DNA of 60,066 bases, taken from NCBI GenBank assembly GCA_035376985.1, contig DAOSSA010000015.1, forward strand, positions 1-60,066, read 5' to 3'. Below are positions 20,164 through 27,436 of the stretch, piece by piece (the first letter of the stretch is position 1; the number at the start of each line of letters is the position of its first letter). The notes below the pieces were generated by a model that was given only the letters and a program-made list of their open reading frames with translations, did not search any database and had not been told where the DNA came from. Origin of the DNA: Brevifilum sp029548365. GTDB taxonomy: Bacteria; Chloroflexota; Anaerolineae; Anaerolineales; Anaerolineaceae. The translations under genes and the position numbers were made by a program.

Positions 20164-20467
20164 ACCAATTCTCCTTGTGCAATATTTTGCTGGATAAGCT
20201 CTCACTTTGGGTTAAGTTTTCCTCAATATCAACTCTGTAATCCAGGTTGCCCAAGTCATCTCTGGGTTGGACATCGGGCTTCCCCCTGGAGCTCCGATTA
20301 CCGGTTCTAAGGTAACTATAAATTAATATTATTTGGACAGGGTTGAGTTATCCTCAAGTAAAACAGGACAAACAAGGATATTTCGAATATAATCTGAACC
20401 ATGCATCTGATTGCTCTGGCAACTTGTTAATCAGGATCAAAGCCACAGCAATTAAAAGGAGGAATCC
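20164..20467. other. Divergent intergenic region, nothing specific seen
   Basis: About 300 bases between the divergent DUF1232-like gene and the broken response regulator. I found no tRNA, repeat or open frame of interest. Promoters for both directions should lie here, but no hexamer pair was convincing. A good AGGAGG at about 20458 belongs to the plus-strand gene. Confidence 0.4.
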
Positions 20468-21292
20468 ATGAGCAGCAGTCAAATAAAGCCCGGCTCCGAG
20501 CGGGTTCAACGGATAATGATCCTGGGCAAAGACCCCTTTGCGCGATATTGGATGGCACAGTTGATGATGCGCGATTAGCGCACTCAGGTCGTTGGTTTAG
20601 TTAATAGTTATAAAGATTTCGAAAACTACATCAACGACCCCTCCAATCCAAATTTCGATGCTCTGGTTTTTGATGCGGATGATCTATCGGCTGATGTTTC
20701 ACTTCTTTTTGATACGATTGCGCGAAACAAAATACACCCGCGACTTATCGTTCTTTCAACGGATCTGATCCCGGTCGTCCTGGAATACCTGCATCGCCAG
20801 GCAATGGGCGGTTATTTAATTAAAGATGAAGCGGTATCTTCCCTCGCCTGGGCAGTCATCGATGCACTGGAAGGTGTGTTAGTGATCTCAAAAAAAGTTG
20901 AACAGTGGTTGATTGATGAACAATCTCTCCCACCTCGAGATTGTTTTGTTTACGATGGTATAGAAGCCTCAGAATATCTGACGCCAGCAGAGGACAGGAA
21001 TGCATGGATGGCTTTTGTGCTGAGTATGGCACGCGGTAACCTGGCTGACGAACTAATGATGACGCCCGGCTCATCCTGGACCCTCATCAGCAACCTCTAT
21101 AGCCGCTTGGGGGTGAATGACCTGCTCAATGGGGACGACTGGATCGAATTTCTGAAAGATTGTCATCCGATTATTCTCTCACGCCTTGCGCATCTGCGGG
21201 GAGAGCAACTTCAGCAGGATATATTCCCCAGCAAAGAGACGTTCGCCTTTCATGTGTATACCAAGCCGATCAGGCATTGCTTTGGTCGCTGA
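20468..21292 (+). pseudogene. Response-regulator-like protein with in-frame amber stop
   Basis: The ATG at 20468 follows AAAAGGAGG. The frame reads 36 codons with the start of a receiver-like domain (RIMILGKDPFARYWMAQLMMRD), then TAG at 20576-20578, then continues open in the same frame for 237 more codons. Those include a receiver-like core (FDALVFDADD, RLIVLST) and GGYLIKDE, which resembles the NarL/LuxR receiver end. The C-terminal part is helical and not recognised. A single C-to-T-like change (CAG to TAG) would explain the stop. Either a recent pseudogene, a sequencing error, or less likely readthrough. No kinase is adjacent. Confidence 0.65.
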
Positions 21293-21415
21293 GCTTTTAT
21301 TGAGAAAACAGCTTAATAAAAAAGAGGTATACAAAATAAATTATTTAATCTAGTTTTATAAAGTTTTCGCCTCTACTGGTTGAGGTTCAGGGGCTTCCCT
21401 AAAAACAGGAAACGA

Positions 21416-24400
21416 TCATTCTGGACCTTCATCGTCAACCAATAGTTGCACATAAATGATCGCTTCGGGTGGGTTTTTGCAATCAGCAGGAATTTGACCA
21501 AGACTCCAACCCTTTGAAGTGGCTTCACCAAAATAATAATTCTTTCCGGTAGCCGGGTCCTGGATATAATTCCCTTTTAGTTTTGGGCTGCCTGCCACTC
21601 CAAAAGCCATGTGAGCCCTTTTATCATCAAAGATTATATAAAAAAGAACGACGTCTAACCCCAATCTTACCAGGATAGCAGCACAAAGAATTGCTACATC
21701 TTCACAATCGCCTACGCCTTCTAACAAGGTTTCTATGGGATAACGCGGCCATTCTCTATGTCCTTTAGTGTCAATATCATAACGATAAGTTACAACCGTC
21801 TGAACAAACCTTAATACACATTGGGCTTTTGTAAATGTTGACCAGTTTTTATGTTCCGAAAAGATCTTCTGAAACTCTAGAACAAGGTCATTGATTTCCG
21901 GCATGTCTTCCTGAGCATAAAGGTTATATTGGCTTATTGGGATGTTTCTTGGCTTTTTACAATATTTCTTGTACCGTGTTTTATCAATAGATAATTCGAT
22001 GATAAAATTGTAGGCTTTTTTCGAACCTTTAGGATTAAATCCCCACTGGAATTCTTTTTTAATGATTTGTTCACTTTCATAGATTATCTTTGCGTAATCT
22101 TCACGGACAATTTCAGTAGTTTTCCCCTTTTCTTCCCTTAATTTGCGCTCAAGTTTTTCTTTTTCATCATTAAAAACACGTACAAAGCCCTTTAATGGGA
22201 CACTGTGCCAAACCTGGGTTGCAACAATAGCAAAGGGGTTATCGGTTGTTTTAACCTCCCAACCACTCAAGACTTTATTTATTTCATCCGCGATATTAAT
22301 CTCACTCCAATCGGAAAAACCAATCAGGTAGTATCCCATTTTCCGGGCACTTTTCATGGCGCCAGTGTCCGAGTTTGGATTGAGTAGAGGAAGGGATGCA
22401 TCCAAATATTTTATTATACGGGGTTTCGACAATGGGTTTGTCAATTCAGGATTAAGGGTATATTCTGCATGAATATCGTATAAGGATTTTTCCGCCAAAA
22501 GGGAGAACATTTTTTCATGGAACTCAATGAGGGTTTTTCCACAGTTTTCAGGATTATTTTCCCAGTCAGAGAATAATTGCTCCTTATGAATTAGATTGCG
22601 GGTAATAACCTCATCCGCTTGTTTGTAATTATTGTAAAAGATTTCTGCCATATCGCTGTCAATGGCAGAGATGCGAAAGAATTTATTCCAACCATTAATT
22701 GCTTCGCCGACCGGATCTGATGCAATGTGTTCCGTTTTTATAGTATTCAATAAATTTATAAGTTCTTCCAATTTCTTAACGCGCGTATCAACGTACTGGG
22801 TTAATTCTTGGATAATGTTTATTGCAGCACAGGCTGCATCAAATTGAATTTGATATCCAATAAATTTTTCCAGTGCATCGGGTAGCACTTTTGAGATTCG
22901 CCGAAATTTCATCAACGGGAAAAAATAAAACAGGTGATAATAAAAAATTAAATACAGAGTATTAATCTTTTGGGGCACGAATGAAAAAGTCTTAGGCTGA
23001 TCGGGACCGACTTTGATGATTTGCTTTTTTTGTGTATTTCCTTTTTCAATTCGCTTGATAATTTCGCCTTTTTCCTTTTCAAAGTACTTTATCCTATCTA
23101 ATAATGTCTTTTCTTCTTTTTTTAGATCTTCTTCCAGGAAATTCAAGGCTTGCTTAACATTTTCTATTCCACCAGGATAGCATTTTATATCCTGCAGAAT
23201 AAAAGTACAATATTCGGAAATTTTTGTCTTAATTTTCTGAACTAGTTCCGATGCAGCGCTGTTTATTTTCTGATTCCACTTTGGTATTAATTCATTTTCC
23301 AGTTGACTTCTAACCCGATCAACGATCTCAAGGTTATCAGAACCATGAAAATTCGCAAAATCTACTTTGCCTAAATCAATATGCTTGAGCCTCACTGTAT
23401 AAGTGTGATCAGATCCATCTTTTGTGACTGAGCTTACTTCAACTGGAAACATCTGAAACATTTCAGATATCCAGGCGCTGGAGTCCGTTATTAATTTGTC
23501 AGCCTGAATAACTATACTTTTCGCGACTGCTTCAGAGCCTTCTGTTAAAATAATGTTTTCAAGCGTGTGTTTGATCGACTTATTTCGGCAGTAATTGGTC
23601 AATGACGCCGGGTCGTATGAGAGCATTACTGAGCCCATACTACAAAAATCAGATTGTGAAGGTGTTGATCGGCAGGAATCTGCTTCGGTTGCCACCTTTC
23701 TAACCATATCACTAATAAGCAAGGTATATAAATTATTGCCAACCATAAGCGCCATTTCTTGGGCGTTAGTGATCTGAACTCCGTCTTGTTTTTTCGTGTG
23801 AAACAGATAGGTGAAGAGCCTGTCCAGGGGTGTGTCCTGAAAATTGAGCAATTTATTTATTTCTGTCCTTTTGGAGGAGACTGATAACTGTAATTCATTT
23901 AATTCAAGGAGGTTTTTATAAACTCGCAAGTCAAGATCTTTTTCTTTATCCTCTTTAAAAACAGCCATATTTAATAACAAATGCAAACACCCATCAAAGT
24001 GTCTGGTTGATACATTATGTAACACCAATATCATGGGCAAAATAATTTGACTGCACTGATCTTCTTTCAGGTCGCCAACAAGAATAATATCCAGAGGAAT
24101 GGGCGAAGTCAATATTGCTCCCTGGCTGATTAATTCAATATGGCTATAGAGTTCATTAATTCTTTGCTCAATTTGTGCTGTCAGATCATTCAAAGATTTT
24201 TTAATTATTGAGGCCTTCAATAAGGTCTTCGACTCAGGTTTGGTTTGGACTTCTTGAGAATTCACAAGCCTATCATCAATTGGTACAAGCTGGATATTTT
24301 CATTTTCAACCAAGAATTTATAAAAAGGCACAATTTTTCCTTGATTGGTTAAAATGGCAGAGACTTGATGGCATATTTTTGCAGAAGAATTGTCTAAAGC

Positions 24401-24448
24401 TATAACCAAACTCAGATTCGCAATCTTTTGGTTGAGTAACTCTGCCAT
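21416..24448 (-). CDS. Degenerate tubulin-like protein fused to a C-terminal transglutaminase-like domain
   Basis: 1010 residues; ATG preceded by AGGAGG. The first 300 residues follow the layout of the neighbouring tubulin-like protein: strand/helix SLVIALDNSSAKICHQV near 13-29, PFYKFLVEN near 41-49, IPLDIILVGDL near 117-127, FTYLF with NAQEMALMVGNNLYTLL near 212-245, and FCSMGSVMLSYDPASLTNYC near 268-287. The glycine-rich GTP loop is missing at the equivalent place. A long coiled-coil-like region (about 380-480) and one hydrophobic stretch (YLIFYYHLFYFFPLM, about 505) follow. The last 150 residues contain GDCEDVAIL (Cys915), a downstream His946 in KRAHMAFG, and Glu975 in FGE, the order of a transglutaminase-like Cys-His-acid site. 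Probably a non-GTPase tubulin relative with a cysteine protease/transglutaminase activity. Third gene of the operon. Confidence 0.75.
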   Translation of the reverse strand: MAELLNQKIANLSLVIALDNSSAKICHQVSAILTNQGKIVPFYKFLVENENIQLVPIDDRLVNSQEVQTKPESKTLLKASIIKKSLNDLTAQIEQRINELYSHIELISQGAILTSPIPLDIILVGDLKEDQCSQIILPMILVLHNVSTRHFDGCLHLLLNMAVFKEDKEKDLDLRVYKNLLELNELQLSVSSKRTEINKLLNFQDTPLDRLFTYLFHTKKQDGVQITNAQEMALMVGNNLYTLLISDMVRKVATEADSCRSTPSQSDFCSMGSVMLSYDPASLTNYCRNKSIKHTLENIILTEGSEAVAKSIVIQADKLITDSSAWISEMFQMFPVEVSSVTKDGSDHTYTVRLKHIDLGKVDFANFHGSDNLEIVDRVRSQLENELIPKWNQKINSAASELVQKIKTKISEYCTFILQDIKCYPGGIENVKQALNFLEEDLKKEEKTLLDRIKYFEKEKGEIIKRIEKGNTQKKQIIKVGPDQPKTFSFVPQKINTLYLIFYYHLFYFFPLMKFRRISKVLPDALEKFIGYQIQFDAACAAINIIQELTQYVDTRVKKLEELINLLNTIKTEHIASDPVGEAINGWNKFFRISAIDSDMAEIFYNNYKQADEVITRNLIHKEQLFSDWENNPENCGKTLIEFHEKMFSLLAEKSLYDIHAEYTLNPELTNPLSKPRIIKYLDASLPLLNPNSDTGAMKSARKMGYYLIGFSDWSEINIADEINKVLSGWEVKTTDNPFAIVATQVWHSVPLKGFVRVFNDEKEKLERKLREEKGKTTEIVREDYAKIIYESEQIIKKEFQWGFNPKGSKKAYNFIIELSIDKTRYKKYCKKPRNIPISQYNLYAQEDMPEINDLVLEFQKIFSEHKNWSTFTKAQCVLRFVQTVVTYRYDIDTKGHREWPRYPIETLLEGVGDCEDVAILCAAILVRLGLDVVLFYIIFDDKRAHMAFGVAGSPKLKGNYIQDPATGKNYYFGEATSKGWSLGQIPADCKNPPEAIIYVQLLVDDEGPE

Positions 24449-24483
24449 GCTTTCCTCCTATATTAATTACGGGATAGAAAAGG

Positions 24484-24511
24484 ATGAGGTCATCATTGTA
24501 GATGACCTCAT
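24484..24511 (-). terminator. Intercistronic hairpin in the tubulin operon
   Basis: ATGAGGTCATC (24484-24494) and GATGACCTCAT (24501-24511) form a perfect 11-bp stem with a 6-base loop, between the tubulin-like stop and the next gene. On the minus strand it is followed by CCTTTTCT, a weak T-tract. It may lower expression of the downstream pseudo-tubulin gene or stabilise the upstream message. Confidence 0.6.
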
Positions 24512-24520
24512 TTAGAATTT

Positions 24521-27412
24521 TTACTGTTGCAGTTCTTTTAAGTATGCTTCAAGAATTTTTCTTTCCTCCACAAAAACCGGCTTCAGACCTTCTGAGTCGG
24601 CTTTTTTAATTTTTCCATACCATTCACTAATTTTTTCCTGAACAAATGCCTTATATTCATCCCCGCTCATCTCAAATTTTTGTGCTTCCAAGGCACCTTC
24701 AACACTTTTCACAGACTCTTCATTTTGTGAAAAAGCAACTGCAGCTCCCCGCCTGCTACCAGCAATATAATTCTCTATTGGTGGTTTCATCCTTCTTTTT
24801 TGGTATTCTAGTTTAACATCCAGATAATATGTGTTACCTCTATTAAAAATGAACCCGAATGCCAAACCTAAAACAAAAGTCTTTCGATGCGCCGCACCCA
24901 AATCGGGAAAAATATCCAGAGAGTTGAGATTTACATCCGGCAAGATATGCAAAGGATCATCAGGACGCCTTCCCACTTGCGGGGTTAGAAGCTCTTCATA
25001 AAGTTCTCTGCAGGCATTCATGCCTTGCAAAATATGAATGGGCAAACCGTGTTGAAACACCACCACATCAATACGATCTCTCAATCCGGTAGAAACCAAA
25101 GTAATCTCTGCCTGATCGATGTTTATCAAGTCAGGATGGTGCATATCTTCAATGCCAATGATGATTGTTTTTTCTGGGGGCGGCATCCCTCTATCACGTA
25201 GGTATCGATAGAATGGCTCACAATACTCACGCAAGGATTGAATGGTGTCACTAATGAAATTCTGAGTTGGCACACCCCTTTTTTCAGCTTGCTCTTGCAA
25301 AATGCTCAGAAGTGAAACCTGAGAAAGGTTTTGATCAAACAAACTGGCTGATAGCTGGATTAAATCATTTTCAAAATCTTTTTTAACCCATTTATCGAAA
25401 TCATTAATTGTGGTTACAGAAGGAGGTAAGATTCTTAAGTCTCCATACTCTCCTATTTTCGGAGCAAATTGACGATAATAATCATCAAAGTCGACATCAA
25501 CTTCTTTTAACAATTCATACACTGCTGGATCGGAGGTGAACCTCACCTTAAGTCCACCAAGGGAGTCTTCGATGTTCTTTTTAATATTCTCAATGGGCGT
25601 TTTAATGTTCTCTAAACTCACTACTTTGTTAGTAGAGATATCTGCGATCAATTCATCCAACAGCTTGGCTAAATGCTTTTGAGCATCATGGAGAAGTTTT
25701 ATATCAAATTGCTCCTTCATTTCTTTTATCAAAAGTTCTTTTTGGTTTCTAAAGCTTTTTTGCCAATGTCTTTTACTGAGCATTCTGTGTAAAACGTCTT
25801 CGGGACCGTCATCATGTTTCTTTAAATTTTCTATTTCTCTTTTATATTCCTCCACCTCTTTTTCAACATTTGCGTCGGTTACACCGCGACTGATTAATTC
25901 TGTTTTGATTGATTCCAAAGAGGTAACCAGTGTTTTTAATATATCAATTGCACCCACAAGTCCATATTGCCTGACACAATCCAGCGCTTCTTTTTCAATG
26001 AGTCCTGTCGTTGATTTCAGAAGCGTGGATCGTTTTGACTCCATTTTTTGAGTTGCGGTTCCAAGAGCAGCATTGCATTCATCCTCTTGATTTCCAACCT
26101 GGACAAGGGCCGTCTTCACATCTTCTGCTTTTCGAATATTCTGTAGAAATGAATATTGCAGGTGGCTACCAGTCATAAGCTTGCCCAATAGATTTTGACC
26201 TTCCAACCCAATGTGATTTCGAATTGAAGTCACATTGGTTTGGATAATATCTACTGGTCTAATTTCCTCGCCGTCTTGATTTGTCTGATAATCGTCTTGG
26301 AAATTGTATTTTTTTAAAATACTGTCTCCAATCAATTTAGCAGCGTATTTATTCGCACAATAGTTTTTAAGGCGTTCTTTAGGGAAAATCAGTGAAGAAG
26401 TAGCAAATGTACTGTAGAAACGCTTTTTCCCATTAAAGCGATCGTTCCGTCTTGCAACAATTGCATGAAAGCCAGCATGAGCTTGATCAATAGCCGTGCC
26501 AGCAGAAAGGAATAGCGCTTGAGCCATCATATTTGCCACATTATCCAGTGTTTGCAGGCGTTGATTTTTTTGATTTTCAATGTCGATGATATAACTGAAG
26601 TCAAACGGTGGGTTTGTAAAGTTTCGGACTCGAAGCCCCGCTTTGTACCCAACATCCCAGTCAGTTGTTTCAAATAAAATATTGTGTTCCTTAAACCATG
26701 CATAGGCATTCGCTTGAACTTTTTGCCGCTGAATATCATTGGCTTCGGGAATCTCCTGTAAGAAAACAGAAGGCGCCATACTCACTGACGTTATCGTCGC
26801 ATTGCTGCCTTCGAGCATATGCCTGCAGAGATAAGCAAGGTCAAATGCACTTCCACTGCCTGTGCCGCCACAAGGTGAAAAGACCAGAAAAACGTCCAAC
26901 GTGCTTGCATCAACCTCGTATTCAAAAGTTTCATCGCCTTTATTTACTGACCTGGTATGTGAATTAATTTGTCTGAGCCCGTTGAGCATATCCTGCAATT
27001 TTCCTGCGAGGGTAAATCCGTTTCTTTCATCATCAAGCCTTCTAAAGAAAGCCATTCGCCCAATTAAACGCATCTGGTTTTTAGCACCAGCTCCCATAAC
27101 CCCGCCAGGATTTACATGCTCAGGCCACCATGCTTTAATGTAAGGATGGTCATCCAGGTATTGTCTGATCATTGCAACGTCATAACCTGACATTTCCACT
27201 CTTTCCCGGCGGTTGTCAACCAAGTCTTCTTGCTCCTGGTCGACTGCTCGGTCGATATCCATGAACAGGAATTTTAAAACAGGAATATCTCCATAGGCAT
27301 TGTAAAGCAGTTTTTTCAACCTCCATCCGACTTTCCCTGCTTTGGTACCACTAAAAATGTACAGTGTGGGTTTAAACCTAATTCTTACCATTTGTTCAGG
27401 AACAGTGTCCAT
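24521..27412 (-). CDS. Tubulin/FtsZ-superfamily GTPase-like protein (Tubulin_2 type)
   Basis: 963 residues from the ATG at 27412, which has GGAG six bases upstream; a start at 27424 lacks such a site. Residues 10-60 form a nucleotide-binding first strand and helix (PTLYIFSGTKAGKVGWRLKK). GAGAKNQMRLIGRMAF near 107-122 matches the T3/H3 part. The tubulin signature GGTGSGS is at about 182-188. The rest of a tubulin fold runs to about 400 (FDFSYIID, NVANMMAQALF, FYSTFATSSLIFP), followed by about 550 residues with coiled-coil tendency. Far too large for FtsZ; it resembles the FtsZ-like families proposed to remodel membranes. It starts 24 bases after the vWA gene, so the two are cotranscribed. Likely cytoplasmic and filament-forming. 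Confidence 0.85.
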   Translation of the reverse strand: MDTVPEQMVRIRFKPTLYIFSGTKAGKVGWRLKKLLYNAYGDIPVLKFLFMDIDRAVDQEQEDLVDNRRERVEMSGYDVAMIRQYLDDHPYIKAWWPEHVNPGGVMGAGAKNQMRLIGRMAFFRRLDDERNGFTLAGKLQDMLNGLRQINSHTRSVNKGDETFEYEVDASTLDVFLVFSPCGGTGSGSAFDLAYLCRHMLEGSNATITSVSMAPSVFLQEIPEANDIQRQKVQANAYAWFKEHNILFETTDWDVGYKAGLRVRNFTNPPFDFSYIIDIENQKNQRLQTLDNVANMMAQALFLSAGTAIDQAHAGFHAIVARRNDRFNGKKRFYSTFATSSLIFPKERLKNYCANKYAAKLIGDSILKKYNFQDDYQTNQDGEEIRPVDIIQTNVTSIRNHIGLEGQNLLGKLMTGSHLQYSFLQNIRKAEDVKTALVQVGNQEDECNAALGTATQKMESKRSTLLKSTTGLIEKEALDCVRQYGLVGAIDILKTLVTSLESIKTELISRGVTDANVEKEVEEYKREIENLKKHDDGPEDVLHRMLSKRHWQKSFRNQKELLIKEMKEQFDIKLLHDAQKHLAKLLDELIADISTNKVVSLENIKTPIENIKKNIEDSLGGLKVRFTSDPAVYELLKEVDVDFDDYYRQFAPKIGEYGDLRILPPSVTTINDFDKWVKKDFENDLIQLSASLFDQNLSQVSLLSILQEQAEKRGVPTQNFISDTIQSLREYCEPFYRYLRDRGMPPPEKTIIIGIEDMHHPDLINIDQAEITLVSTGLRDRIDVVVFQHGLPIHILQGMNACRELYEELLTPQVGRRPDDPLHILPDVNLNSLDIFPDLGAAHRKTFVLGLAFGFIFNRGNTYYLDVKLEYQKRRMKPPIENYIAGSRRGAAVAFSQNEESVKSVEGALEAQKFEMSGDEYKAFVQEKISEWYGKIKKADSEGLKPVFVEERKILEAYLKELQQ

Positions 27413-27436
27413 TGCTCTCTCCATTTTCTAAAAATT

